Below, in pieces: positions 35,374 through 45,043 of a stretch of 64,000 nt of DNA. A program made the translations under genes and the position numbers. The notes beneath the pieces are model-generated. The model was not told the DNA's origin. It saw only the letters and a list, made by a program, of their open reading frames with translations, and did not search any database. How positions within the stretch are numbered: the first letter of the stretch is position 1; every line of letters begins with the position of its first letter. Origin of the DNA: Bradyrhizobium septentrionale (lineage in GTDB: Bacteria > Pseudomonadota > Alphaproteobacteria > Rhizobiales > Xanthobacteraceae); the NCBI RefSeq assembly GCF_011516645.4, contig NZ_CP088285.1, positions 1,623,501-1,687,500 of the forward strand, read 5' to 3'.

Positions 35374-36289
35374 TCCGTTGCATGACGTTTCAATCATGAA
35401 GCGGCTCGTCGTAAATAGTCGTCGCCGAGATTTTGCGAGGCCGCCGGATCGTACATCTTCTGGCGCGTCGACCGCAACGTCCACCAAACTCGCCGTCGGT
35501 TGTCGAAGTCCATTCAAGCAGAGATCGACGAGATAAACTGATCGAAGATAGCGATGCTCGCCGAGAGCGCATCTGTTTCGGACAGATCCCAGCTTGGAAA
35601 TTGACCATCGACATACATGCGAGCCAGGCCGTAAGCCAAGGCTCCTCCGCCCGTCGAATGACGCGCTGGGTCTCCTGGATGCCGCAGTTGACGCCTGCTG
35701 TTTCTGCAACACCGTAACATTCGAGTGACTAATCCAAATCGGAGTATGGCCCGATTTGTGTCTGAAAGAAGCAAGCTTGCGGAGGCGGGACCGTAAAGAC
35801 TTCTGCGCGGAACGATTATCAGACTACAAGGTGCCCAAAACGGTCACGTTGCGGACGCTGCCCCTCCCGCGCAATGCAAACGGAAAGGCCCTGTAGGTCG
35901 CACTTCGCGAAAAAAGGGCCACCACCAGAGATCCGGCAGTGGCCCAGCCAGTCCAGGGAGAAATAGCAGACAATCCGGTCTGCCAGCGGATACCGGAAGC
36001 TTAATGAGACACGGCCGATCGAACTGCTTCGGCCAAGGGTGAAAGGTGCATGTGGGTCCAACGAGGGGCTGTCGAAGCGAGATGGTACAGCTTGCACCTG
36101 AGCGCCCGTCTGGTCATGGTCGCCGTCAGATACGACTTGCCGATTTTTGGAGACGCCCTCCGATTTGAAATCGTTCGCTCGGACATCCTTTCGTCCATCT
36201 CCATTTCGACATAACTTCTCATCCGTTGCCAACTACACGTGGCAGGCACTCTGCAGAGTCATCCAATTGGCACGAACGCCAAATTCGAC
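35374..36289. other. Gene-free decayed region
   Basis: 916 bp with no supportable intact gene. It holds the acyl-CoA ligase remnant (35776-35934). Several short frames occur on both strands but none shows a signal peptide, domain or ribosome-binding site worth reporting. Confidence 0.55.
35776..35934 (+). pseudogene. Degenerate 3' fragment of an acyl-CoA ligase gene
   Basis: Aligns along its length with 32817-32965, the end of the intact ligase. Shared stretches include CTTCTGCGCGGAACG (TTCTGCGCGGAACG in the intact gene), GACTACAAGGTGCC and CCGCGCAATGCAAACGGAAA. Translated, it reads FCAERLSDYKVPKTVTLRT and then LPRNANGKAL, followed by an in-frame TAG that replaces the codon after the A10 motif. 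Nothing of the upstream 490 codons is present. It is the end of a lost paralogue or a partial duplication. Confidence 0.8.
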
Positions 36290-36607
36290 TCAGGTCGTCG
36301 TCAACGTCGAGTCGCAAGGCGCTGAGGTGTTGTAGTCGGCCGCAAACCGGAGTTCGCGAAGTTGCCGTACCCGCTTGATCGATTCCTGGTACAGAGGGTG
36401 GGCTTTGTAAGCTGCGAGTTCCGTCACGCTGTCGAACTCCCCGTAAACAACGACGTCGATGTCGTTGCCGAACTGATCAGTCTTTACATTGCGAGCGACC
36501 TCAAGCCGGCGCGCATGCGGAATAGCGGTCAGGATCGAGAGACCATCCATCATTTGCTCGATGTCGGCCTTGTCTTTGGCGGTAAACAGGACAATGTGAC
36601 GGATCAT
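36290..36607 (-). CDS. Dabb-domain (stress-responsive A/B barrel) protein
   Basis: 105 residues from ATG 36607 (AAGGCGAG upstream). The N-terminal MIRHIVLFTAKDKADIEQM is the classic Dabb start. The central VARNVKTDQFGNDIDVVVYGEF and the Tyr/His-rich HPLYQESI complete the dimeric ferredoxin-like barrel. Roles range from stress proteins to polyketide-ring cyclases, and none can be assigned here. It is followed by the truncated MFS gene on the same strand, ending upstream of it. Confidence 0.82.
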   Translation of the reverse strand: MIRHIVLFTAKDKADIEQMMDGLSILTAIPHARRLEVARNVKTDQFGNDIDVVVYGEFDSVTELAAYKAHPLYQESIKRVRQLRELRFAADYNTSAPCDSTLTTT

Positions 36608-36683
36608 GGCTCGCCTTGGAGATATGATGCTGGTCGACGAGACAATTGACCTCTTCGGCGTCCGCATCTCAGTGTTGCGCCCG

Positions 36684-37502
36684 TCAAGCGGCCGCCTCCC
36701 GCGCGACGGTCGCGGTACCCTCCGTGCGACTTCGATCCTTCATAAGCAAAAGCGTTGCGGCCCCCAGGGCCGGGATGATCGCCAACTGGATCATGGCCGC
36801 ATTGCCCCAGCCAAGGGAGTTGACGAGGGTTCCAAACACGTATCCAGAGAACGAGGCGGGTAGATACACGGCGGTGACATAAATGCCGGAAGCCTTAGCG
36901 ATATGCATCGCAGGCACGCTTCGCTGCATTAGTGAAGACGTATTGGCGATGAACGTGCCGCCGAAAAGTCCAACCAGAAAGCTCAGAATGGCATGATGCA
37001 GTCCGGTCGCGTCGCCGCTGTTGAAGGCAAGGTACCCCAGAACCGAGCCGCCAAGCAGGGCGATCAGAACGATCCATTTTTGGCGCATTCTGTCGCCAAA
37101 ATAGCTGATCGGCACGGCCGCGATCACACCCAAACCGAACATGCTCATGATGAATCCTATTGAGCTCGGAGGGAGGTGAAGCATTCTTCCGAGGAATGTC
37201 GGGTACATACTCAAGAAGGCATACTGAGAGAATCCAAAGGTGACGGCCGCGATAACCACCACAACAAGATTCCGGTTCCATACCCCTTCGGGCAGCGCGT
37301 CAGCACGCGCCTTCTCGCTGAGTCCTTCGTGGTGCTCTGTGAAATTCTTCGACACGAATGCTATCATGGCCACAAAGACTAGACCCACGAGACCAAACAC
37401 AATCAACGGAACTCTCCAATCGTGTGTCTCAAGCAGCCTTCCGGCGACCAGTGGACCTATGAAATTTCCCACACCGAACAACGCACTTAAGAGTGCGAAC
37501 AT
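36684..37502 (-). pseudogene. MFS transporter, N-terminally truncated
   Basis: 272 residues from ATG 37502 carrying only the second part of an MFS protein. It begins in the helix 4-5 region (FPKQRAFMFALLSALFGVGNFIGP before the usual GWR-type loop) and continues through the last seven or eight helices with the inter-domain loop FTEHHEGLSEKARADALPEG. The frame can be read upstream only to a TAA near 37560, so helices 1-4 are missing. The break lies beside the equally truncated LacI gene. It is unlikely to be a working transporter. Confidence 0.75.
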
Positions 37503-37564
37503 GAACGCTCTCTGTTTGGGAAAGTAATGGCACCCGCGGCGCCGCGCGGCGCGCCGGCTATCTT

Positions 37565-37966
37565 ATGGCTATGAGCCAGCTTGGACTGAAGCCCCGCCTA
37601 GCCGCGACGACAAAGCCGCCAGCCACGATGTCCGACGGCGCCGCGGGGCTCAGCACGATTCTATCGCAATGGCCAGACAGCGACTTGGTCATCTGTGTGT
37701 CCGATCCCCTCGCCTTCGGCGTGATCATGACGTGTCGGACCCGAGGAATTGCGGTGCCGTCGATGCTCGCCGTGGCCGGCTTCGGCGATTTTGAAGTCGC
37801 CCGCATATCCGACCCAAGCATCACCACCGTGAGTATCGATGCTCAGCAGATCGGACGGTGCACCGCTCAAGCTGTTCTGAGCGCAGTTTTGCAACCACAA
37901 CCGCCAAAGAAAAGCCGCCGCAGCGCGGTCATTCCGTTTCGGATCACGATGCGCGAGAGCGCCTGA
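37565..37966 (+). pseudogene. LacI-family regulator, C-terminal fragment
   Basis: 133 residues matching the distal half of the LacI/PurR effector domain: ILSQWPDSDLVICVSDPLAFGVIM, GIAVPSMLAVAGFGDFEVARI, PSITTVSIDAQQIGR and a terminal IPFRITMRESA. The HTH and first 190 or so residues are absent. The start of homology lies within 40 bp of the break in the divergent MFS gene, in a GC-rich palindromic patch (37534-37557). It probably has no DNA-binding function. Confidence 0.75.
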
Positions 37967-38033
37967 GGGCAGGCTCTGATGTACACCTCGCCACAAATAC
38001 GGCCGGCACGCGGATCCGATAGCTTCAAATTGC

Positions 38034-38065
38034 GGAGGCGCAACCACCGATACCGACATTCGGTT
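38034..38065. repeat. Short imperfect repeat, copy 2
   Basis: Begins GGAGGCGCAACCACCGATAC and matches 33191-33221. It lies 68 bp after the LacI fragment in gene-free sequence. Confidence 0.5.
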
Positions 38066-38269
38066 CAAGTGGCGAAGAGCCCTATCCGCTACGAGCCCTC
38101 GCAGGTGGGAAGCACAGCGGCGATCGCCGGCTTCATGCATGGTGGACTCTTCAGCATCGCATGCTAATCGACTGAGGAATTGCAGAGTGAACCGACTGCC
38201 GCGCAAGCGGTCGCGCTGCATCCGGCGTGCGTGCGCAACGAGTTCGTCATGTTCTTCCGCGTGCGGCCG

Positions 38270-38920
38270 CTACCGGCTCTTGCGCGCCACCGCTGAGACT
38301 TGAAACGGGCGGAGCAGGTGGTCGATCATCTCGTTGGTTGGCCACTCCTCGATCGGCTCATCGCTCACCAGAAGACGGAAGTACAGCGGGGCAATCAAGG
38401 TTTCGAGAAAGACGATTGGGTTGGCCTGGCGCGGAAATTCGCCGCGACTTACCGCGCGATCGAATATGGCGCGCGCCAGATCAAACCTCTGTCGCCAATA
38501 GGCACGCCGGGCAGCGACGGAATTTGGATCACGTGCGACTGTAAGCGCCAGCATGGCGCGACCTTGCGGGGACGTCAGCATGTCGGCGAGGCTGCGCACC
38601 AGCCCAACCAGGTCCGACCGCAAAGAGCCGGTATCGGGAATTGGCAGTGCGGCCTCGGCGAAGTGGAGACATGCATCGACGGCAAGTGCAGTTCTGGTGC
38701 CCCACCGGCGGTAGATTGATGTTTCATGGACGCTGGCACGCGCCGCGACGTCAGCAATCGTGAAGTCGTCATATCCCTTTTGCGTCAGAACCGCGAATGC
38801 CGCCTGCAACACCGAAGCGCGGACACGCGCACTGCGACCACCTGGTCGAATCTGGCGCTTGGCACGTGCCGGAGTGGCACCGATCGGACGAAGGGTCTTG
38901 CGCGGTCGGTTGGAAGCCAT
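38270..38920 (-). CDS. TetR-family transcriptional regulator
   Basis: 216 residues with an Arg-rich N-terminal tail (1-30), TetR HTH (about 31-78, RASVLQAAFAVLTQKGYDDFTIADVAARA, then TSIYRRWGTR) and a C-terminal ligand domain resembling TetR_C_16-type regulators (LTVARDPNSVAARRAYWRQRF). It is divergent from an alpha/beta hydrolase gene, with a perfect inverted repeat between them, so that gene is the likely target. Confidence 0.88.
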   Translation of the reverse strand: MASNRPRKTLRPIGATPARAKRQIRPGGRSARVRASVLQAAFAVLTQKGYDDFTIADVAARASVHETSIYRRWGTRTALAVDACLHFAEAALPIPDTGSLRSDLVGLVRSLADMLTSPQGRAMLALTVARDPNSVAARRAYWRQRFDLARAIFDRAVSRGEFPRQANPIVFLETLIAPLYFRLLVSDEPIEEWPTNEMIDHLLRPFQVSAVARKSR

Positions 38921-38934
38921 CGTGTTGGAGCCCT

Positions 38935-38956
38935 TAATGCAAAAATACTTGCATTA
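38935..38956. promoter_or_regulatory. Candidate TetR operator
   Basis: Perfect inverted repeat TAATGCAA-N6-TTGCATTA, 22 bp overall, between the divergent TetR (ATG 38920) and hydrolase (ATG 39017) genes. It starts 15 bp upstream of the TetR start codon. Size and symmetry fit a TetR dimer site. Confidence 0.65.
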
Positions 38957-39016
38957 GAACGCGGTGCGAGTAAAGTGCACAAACGCAATTTTGATTGCGT
39001 TAGTTGGAAGGTGTAC

Positions 39017-40314
39017 ATGTTCGGGAAGTGGGCGATTGTCGCCGTCTTAGCGGCGCTTGCAGTGATCATCGCTGCGTATGCGGTCTTCAGGGATCGCGAT
39101 GTCGGGCATGACCGGTTCTTCGCCGATCAAACCTACCACTTTCAGACGCTGCGAGCGTTGACCGATATTGCGGCTGACGGCGCCGATACGTCCGAGGTCC
39201 TCGAAACGATCAAGCACATCCGCTCGGGCGACGCTCAGGGATGGTTTCGAGCCTGGTCGCAGACGGGCGACCGGGTCGCGAGCTTGGCAAATGCAACGAT
39301 CGACCGCATCGCCAAGGGACGCGCGTTGCTCCGCGCACATAATTATTACCGCACGGCAGAATTCTTCCTTCCGCCAGATGACCCCAAGCGTCCGGTGTCG
39401 GCGGAAAAGAACGTACGGTCCTTCTACGCAGGGCTTGACGCGCTCGGCGTTGCCTATCAGCGCATCGAGGTGCCCTACGAGACGGGCCACCACCTGGAAG
39501 CCGTCTACTATCCGGCTGACCAAGTCGATTCCGGGAAGCCCCTCATCGTTCTTGGCGGGGGCTTCGATTCAACCCTCGAGGAGCTCTACTTTGTGCTGGT
39601 CAAGGATGCCCACGATCATGGTTATGGGGTCCTGACCTACGATGGACCCGGACAAGGATCGGTGCTGCGCGACCAGGGGCTGACCTTCACCCATGAATGG
39701 GAGAAGCCTGCTGGCGCGGTCATCGACGCGTTTCTCGCCGACCACGCTCGGCCGGGAAGAATCGTGCTGGTCGGAATGAGCATGGGCGGCTATCTGGCGC
39801 CGCGTGCGGCAGCCTTCGACGATCGCTTCGACGGTGTCGTCGCCTATGATGTTTTCTTTGATTTCGGAACGATTGCGCGACGTTACGTGCCCTCGGCTGC
39901 GTTTTGGCTACAGGAGCACGGACTTGCTATCGTCGTCGACGCAATGGTACGCGCCAAGGCGGCGCTGTCACCGAGTTTTGCCTGGGCCGCCAGCAACGGC
40001 ATGTGGACGCTCGGCACCAAACGTCCGCTTGAAACGGTCGCGGCGTTGCAAAAATATTCACTCGATGGCGTCGCGCAGCGGATCAAAGGCGATGTGCTCA
40101 TTCTGGCGGGCGCCGAGGATCATTTCGTGCCGGTTGAGCAGGTCGCGCGCTTTGAAAAATCGCTCACCTCGGCCCGGAGCGTGACGACGAGAATTTACGA
40201 TCGGCCGTCCGGCGCGCCGAACATTGCCAACTTGGAGCGCAGGCCCTATGGCATGCCGACTTCTTCGACTGGATGGCGGAAAGATTCGGCAGCACGCCAG
40301 CCCCAACACGATGA
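39017..40314 (+). pseudogene. Alpha/beta hydrolase, frameshifted near the C-terminus
   Basis: From ATG 39017 (GGAAGG upstream): signal anchor (5-22), then a hydrolase of the 2,6-dihydropseudooxynicotine hydrolase/FrsA-like type with the nucleophile elbow GMSMGGYLAPRAAA and acid region LILAGAEDHFVP. After RIYDRPSG (about 40210) the frame leaves the expected sequence. Shifting by one base restores AEHCQLGAQALWHADFFDWM, which carries the catalytic His of this family, and ends at TGA 40312-40314. So an insertion of one base (or a loss of two) removes the His. It may be a real pseudogene or a sequence error. Confidence 0.78.
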
Positions 40315-40928
40315 GCGGTCCTCGGCGGAACGTCCTTGACCAGCCGGACACAGTCTGTCCGACAACCAGGCTCGGCAAGCTCGGAACGCCCTTTGCGCCG
40401 TAAGCGGCGCCCGCGCCTGCTGCGTTTCAGCGGCCGCAGAGCATCATCATGGCGTCTGCGCCTCGTCGGTTAGAGCCCTGCAGCACAAGCGCTCCCGCTT
40501 GGTCGAAATCGACGTGCGGTGGCACGCGCATGAGCGCTCGGTCGGGACGGCCGTGAATTCTCCGCGCTGTACGAAGTGCGACGGCTAGGGTCGGTTGCCG
40601 CTCGCCAACTGAGTTGCAGAGGAAATCCCTGCAAGACCGCCGCAGATGAGAATTTCTGTCAGGCGGGCAGGATTGCCAATGCACGCGCCAGACTGGACGG
40701 AGGCATATGCTTTGCTGCCGTAAAGAGGGAAAGCAACGCCAGATGTACAAGCACGGCAAAGGGTATCGCTGCATGCCCGGCCCCATAGTGGAAGGGGTTA
40801 AGACTATCAAGCGCACTCTTCGCGAACCAGAAAAAGGGATTAGCTCAAGCCGTTTTTGGGAAGTGGAATTCAGAACGGGAAGCGTGGCGGGTCGCTTCCC
40901 TGATGGTGGCGACAGGGCTCAAAAGAAA
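40315..40928. other. Gene-free region downstream of the tRNA 3' end
   Basis: About 610 bp without a recognisable gene. It contains a hairpin-forming GGGAAGCG / CGCTTCCC pair near 40878-40902. Fragments of reading frames show no known domain. It is probably a remnant of integrated or rearranged DNA. Confidence 0.5.
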
Positions 40929-40947
40929 GCCGCCCTCCTCGGGCGGC
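40929..40947 (-). terminator. Rho-independent terminator of tRNA-fMet
   Basis: Stem GCCGCCC / GGGCGGC with a 5-nt loop; reading on the minus strand the stem is followed by TTTCTTTT. It lies 36 nt beyond the tRNA 3' end. Confidence 0.8.
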
Positions 40948-40982
40948 CCTCTTGAAAAACCTCATCAAATCAGAGACTTGTT

Positions 40983-41059
<77 letters not shown>

Positions 41060-41386
41060 TTAAACCGTTGCATGCCTTGCTGAAAGAGAGCCTGAGCCGG
41101 TCGGCCAACGCATCAGATGGCGCCGATCGATCCGTCCGGAGGCTTCCTGAGAAGGCGACCCGGGCCGAAGCCGTCGGGTGCGAGGGGTATGTATCAACGT
41201 GAGTGCGGTTTGGAAAGCCCCGGATGCGGGTTTTTGAGGTTTTTGTGACGCCGAAATCTGTGGTTTTCCTAGCAAATTTACCGCCGGGAACCCGCTCTTG
41301 CCAGATCGCGCGCAAAAGCGGAGCTTGGCGCCCAACAAAATCCGTCAAGGAAATGTCATCCGAGGGGGAACGCCGAGGGGGATGCC
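41060..41386. other. Intergenic region between tRNA-fMet and aldehyde dehydrogenase genes
   Basis: 327 bp. It should contain the tRNA promoter (minus strand) and the ALDH promoter (plus strand), but I could not place either with confidence. No gene is visible. Confidence 0.45.
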
Positions 41387-42820
41387 ATGGACCGGCCATT
41401 GAAGAGCCCGGGGCTGTACGCGCTTGAGGAGGCCTTTCACCGCCAGTTCGAGCTGTCGCGGAGCGAGCCCGCGCCGACATTGCAGGCGCGGCTCGACCGG
41501 CTGCGCCGCCTGCGCGCCGCGCTGACCGAGAACGAGGCGCGATTCGAGGCGGCGATCTCGGCCGATTTCGGCCACCGCTGCACCGTCGAGACTGCGATCG
41601 CCGAGACCATGCTGGTGCTCAGCGAGATCAAGCATGCGGCCAAGCACCTCAAGGGCTGGATGACGCCCGAGAGGATCCCGACCACGGTGCAGTTCGCGCC
41701 GGCCAAGAACCGGTTGATCCCGCAGCCACTCGGCGTGGTCGGCATCATCGCGCCCTGGAACTATCCGCTGCAGCTGACCTTGGCGCCCGCGGTCGCCGCG
41801 ATTGCGGCCGGAAACCGCGCGATCATCAAGCCGAGCGAACTGGTGCCGCGGTTCGCCGAGCTGCTAGCCGAGGTGACTGCGAAGAAATTCGACACGACCG
41901 AGCTCGCGGTCACCGATATCGACGACGACATCGCAAAGGCCTTTGCCGCATTGCCGTTCGACCATCTGATCTTCACCGGCTCGACCCGGGTCGGACGGCT
42001 GGTCGCCGAAGCCTGCGGCCGCAATCTGACGCCGGTGACGCTCGAGCTCGGCGGCAAGTCGCCGGTGATCGTCGACGGCTCCGCCGATATCGACGAAGCC
42101 GCGCAACGCATCGCCTATGGCAAGCTGCTCAATGCCGGCCAAACCTGCATCGCTCCCGACTACGCGCTGGTGCCGCAGACCGCGGTGCAGCCTTTCGCGA
42201 TGCGGCTGCAGGGCCACATCCAGCACATGTTGGGCACCGATCCCAGGAACGCCGACTACAGCTCGATCGTCTCGGACCGGCATTACACGCGGCTGGAGGG
42301 CCTGGTTGCCGACGCCGCCGCGAAGGGCGCGACCATCATGCAACCGGCGGCGCCGAACGATCCCGAGTGGAAGGCGAGGCGCAAATTCCCGCCCACCGTG
42401 ATCGTCGACGCCACGCCCGAGATGACCGTGATGCAGGAGGAGATCTTTGGACCGCTGCTGCCGGTCATGGGCACGCGCGACGCGACCGAGGCGATCACCT
42501 TCGTCAACAAGCGCGACCGCCCGCTGGCGCTGTACTGGTTCGGCACTGACAATGCCGCCCGCGACGAGGTGCTGGCGCGCACGGTATCAGGCGGCGTCAC
42601 CGTCAACGACTGCCTGTTCCATTTCGCCCAGGCCTATCAGCCGATGGGCGGCGTCGGTGCGTCCGGCACCGGCGCCTATCACGGCGAATGGGGATTCAAG
42701 ACGCTGACCAAGCTGAAGCCGGTGTTCTACCGCTCGCGCTTCAACCGGCTCGCCGATCTCTATCCGCCCTATGGCGCGAAGATCGCGCGGCTGGAGAAGC
42801 TGATGCGGCTGTTGTCGTAA
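41387..42820 (+). CDS. Aldehyde dehydrogenase (coniferyl-aldehyde dehydrogenase type)
   Basis: 477 residues. Signature motifs: PLGVVGIIAPWNYPLQL, FTGSTRVGR (Rossmann NAD loop), general base E220 in LELGGKSPV and nucleophile C254 in NAGQTCIAPDY. The short C-terminus and QTCIAPDY are typical of the CalB/YwdH group, which accepts aromatic or medium-chain aldehydes. GAGGGGG precedes the ATG. A GMC-type alcohol dehydrogenase follows after a palindromic repeat, so alcohol to aldehyde to acid oxidation is plausible (inference). Confidence 0.9.
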   Translation: MDRPLKSPGLYALEEAFHRQFELSRSEPAPTLQARLDRLRRLRAALTENEARFEAAISADFGHRCTVETAIAETMLVLSEIKHAAKHLKGWMTPERIPTTVQFAPAKNRLIPQPLGVVGIIAPWNYPLQLTLAPAVAAIAAGNRAIIKPSELVPRFAELLAEVTAKKFDTTELAVTDIDDDIAKAFAALPFDHLIFTGSTRVGRLVAEACGRNLTPVTLELGGKSPVIVDGSADIDEAAQRIAYGKLLNAGQTCIAPDYALVPQTAVQPFAMRLQGHIQHMLGTDPRNADYSSIVSDRHYTRLEGLVADAAAKGATIMQPAAPNDPEWKARRKFPPTVIVDATPEMTVMQEEIFGPLLPVMGTRDATEAITFVNKRDRPLALYWFGTDNAARDEVLARTVSGGVTVNDCLFHFAQAYQPMGGVGASGTGAYHGEWGFKTLTKLKPVFYRSRFNRLADLYPPYGAKIARLEKLMRLLS

Positions 42821-42830
42821 CCATTCACAC

Positions 42831-42914
42831 CGTCATTGCGAGGAGCGAAGCGACGAAGCAATCCATGCTTCCGCTCGCGGAGAGGTGGATTGCTTCGCTA
42901 CGCTCGCAATGACG
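42831..42914. repeat. Intergenic palindromic element (CATTGCGAG type)
   Basis: Outer arms CGTCATTGCGAG and CTCGCAATGACG, inner arms GAAGCAATCCA and TGGATTGCTTC, about 84 bp overall between ALDH and GMC genes. This element type recurs widely in Bradyrhizobium intergenic DNA (recalled, not checked). Confidence 0.75.
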
Positions 42915-42943
42915 GATAACAACAAAGACAGAGGGAACCATAC

Positions 42944-44554
42944 GTGACTGACACATTCGATTTCGTGGTGGTGGGCGCAGGCTCCGGCGGCTGCGCGGTG
43001 GCGGGGCGGTTGTCGGAGGATCCGGCGAGCTCGGTGGCGCTGCTCGATGCCGGCGGCAAGAACGACAACTGGGTCGTCACCACGCCCGGCGCCATCATTC
43101 TCATGCTGTCCGGCAAGATCAACAACTGGGCATTCGACACGGTGCCGCAGAAGGGCCTGAACGGCCGCATCGGCTATCAGCCGCGCGGCAAGGGCCTCGG
43201 TGGCTCAAGCGCCATCAATGCCATGGTCTATATCCGCGGGCATCGCGCCGATTACGATCACTGGGCTTCGCTCGGCAATACGGGCTGGAGCTACGACGAC
43301 GTCCTGCCCTACTTCAAGCGTTCGGAGCACAACACCGAGCTCGACGGCGAATATCACGGCAAGGGCGGGCCGCTCAACGTCACGGGCCTGCAGTCCGACA
43401 ATCCGGTCAAGGAGATGTTCCTGCAGGGCGCGCGCGAGGCGCAGTTCCGGATCCGCGACGATTTCAACGGCGCCGAACAGGAAGGCCTCGGCATCTACCA
43501 GGTGACCCAGAGGAATGGGGAGCGCTGGAGCGCAGCGCGCGGCTACATCCACCCCCACATGGGCCGCCGGCCCAACCTGCGCATCGAGACCCAGGCGCAG
43601 GCGACCCGCATCATCTTCGAGGGCAAGCGTGCCGTCGGCGTCGAATACATGCAAGGCAAGCAGAAGAAGGTGCTGCGCGCGCGGCGCGAGGTCATCCTCT
43701 CGGCCGGTGCGTTCCAGTCGCCGCAATTGATGATGCTGTCGGGCGTCGGTGACGCCGCGGCGCTCGGCAAGCACGGCATCGCCAGCGTGCATCATCTGCC
43801 GGGTGTCGGGCAGAACCTGCAGGATCACCCCGATTTCGTGTTCGGCTTCGCCTCCGACGCACCTTATTTCTCGGGGCTGTCGTGGGGCGGCATCGGGCGG
43901 ATCATCAAGGGCATCGGGCAATACCGGCGCGAGCGGCGGGGCCCGATGACCTCGAACGTCGCCGAATGCGGCGGCTTCCTGAAGACGCGACCGGAGCTCG
44001 AAATCCCCGACATCCAGCTGCATTTCTGCATGGCCATGGTGGAAGACCACGGCCGCAAGCCGCGCTGGGGCACCGGCTTTTCCTGCCATGTCTGCCTGCT
44101 GCGGCCCAAGAGCCGCGGCAGCGTGTGGCTGAACAGCGCCGACCCGCTGGCAGCTCCCGCGATCGATCCGAACTTCTTCGGCGAGGACAGCGACGTCGAG
44201 ACCATGGTCGCTGGCTTCAAGATGACGAAGCGGCTGCTCGACGCGCCGGCGCTGCGCGCGCTGCAGCAGAAGGACATGTTCACATCAGATGTCCGCACCG
44301 ATGACGACATCCGCAGCATCCTGCGGGCGCGCTCCGACACGGTCTATCACCCGGTCGGCACCTGCAGGATGGGCACCGACGATCCGCTTGCGGTGGTCGA
44401 TCCGAAGCTGCGCGTGCACGGGCTCGAAGCCTTGCGCGTGGTCGATGCCTCGATCATGCCGACCTTGATCGGCGGCAACACCAATGCGCCGACCATCATG
44501 ATCGGCGAAAAGGCCGCCGACATGATCAAGGCGGAGATGCAAACGTCAGCGTGA
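42944..44554 (+). CDS. GMC-family alcohol/choline dehydrogenase
   Basis: 536 residues starting at GTG 42944 (GAGGGA upstream). FAD motif VVVGAGSGGCAVAGRLSED (about 8-26), GMC signature 1 (GKGLGGSSAINAMVYIRG), signature 2 (LSAGAFQSPQLMMLSGVG), active-site His in DTVYHPVGTCRMG and Asn in GGNTNAPTIMIGEKAADMI. It oxidises a primary alcohol to an aldehyde with FAD. BetA is the best-known relative but substrate range is broad. The ALDH upstream may take the aldehyde. Confidence 0.9.
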   Translation: MTDTFDFVVVGAGSGGCAVAGRLSEDPASSVALLDAGGKNDNWVVTTPGAIILMLSGKINNWAFDTVPQKGLNGRIGYQPRGKGLGGSSAINAMVYIRGHRADYDHWASLGNTGWSYDDVLPYFKRSEHNTELDGEYHGKGGPLNVTGLQSDNPVKEMFLQGAREAQFRIRDDFNGAEQEGLGIYQVTQRNGERWSAARGYIHPHMGRRPNLRIETQAQATRIIFEGKRAVGVEYMQGKQKKVLRARREVILSAGAFQSPQLMMLSGVGDAAALGKHGIASVHHLPGVGQNLQDHPDFVFGFASDAPYFSGLSWGGIGRIIKGIGQYRRERRGPMTSNVAECGGFLKTRPELEIPDIQLHFCMAMVEDHGRKPRWGTGFSCHVCLLRPKSRGSVWLNSADPLAAPAIDPNFFGEDSDVETMVAGFKMTKRLLDAPALRALQQKDMFTSDVRTDDDIRSILRARSDTVYHPVGTCRMGTDDPLAVVDPKLRVHGLEALRVVDASIMPTLIGGNTNAPTIMIGEKAADMIKAEMQTSA

Positions 44555-45043
44555 CTCTTTCCGTTCCCTCCCCCCTGGTGGGCGCTTGCGAGGGAGGCGC
44601 GCTGCCAAAATATCGAAAACAACCCCATGCAAAGTAGCCGGTGGTGGCCGGCGTTCGACCAGGCTACTTGACACGTCGGGCAACTCATGGAGATTCTTCT
44701 AATATTCCGAAATCGCGCAGACGCACGCTCACCCCAGGGCGTATGGCATTCGCGTGCTTCTGCAACCGATGTTTCCAAGTCGTCTTTCCAAGTCGTCTTG
44801 GCCGATAGCCATATGCGATAGCCCTGCCCACTAGAGGGGAGGGAGCCCGCGAGCTGTGCGTGTGGCTTGATTGCAGTTCGCCGTTATCCGCTGCTGATGA
44901 TGATTTCTTTACCGACGTCGAATAGATCGGACATCGACAGGTTCCCGGATTGAAGCGGACGATTGAAAGCTACAATTGTCCCTGATGTAAGCCAGTTTCA
45001 TCAACCGGGGAACCGCGGCAGATTGGGGCACGGATTCCCTTCC
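44555..45043. other. Region without a recognisable gene
   Basis: 489 bp between the GMC gene and cvpA-like gene. No domain-bearing frame, tRNA or strong palindrome was seen. Confidence 0.5.

Noticed and set aside
35819-36249. Overlapping minus-strand frames of 137 and 82 codons
   Set aside because: They read across the ligase remnant and beyond without any recognisable motif.
40427-40816. 129-codon minus-strand frame downstream of the tRNA
   Set aside because: No domain, no ribosome-binding site and atypical codon use, so it was left as gene-free sequence.
41215-41255. Short CCCG / CGGG stem followed by TTTTT, terminator-like
   Set aside because: The stem is only 4 bp and no transcript is expected to end there.
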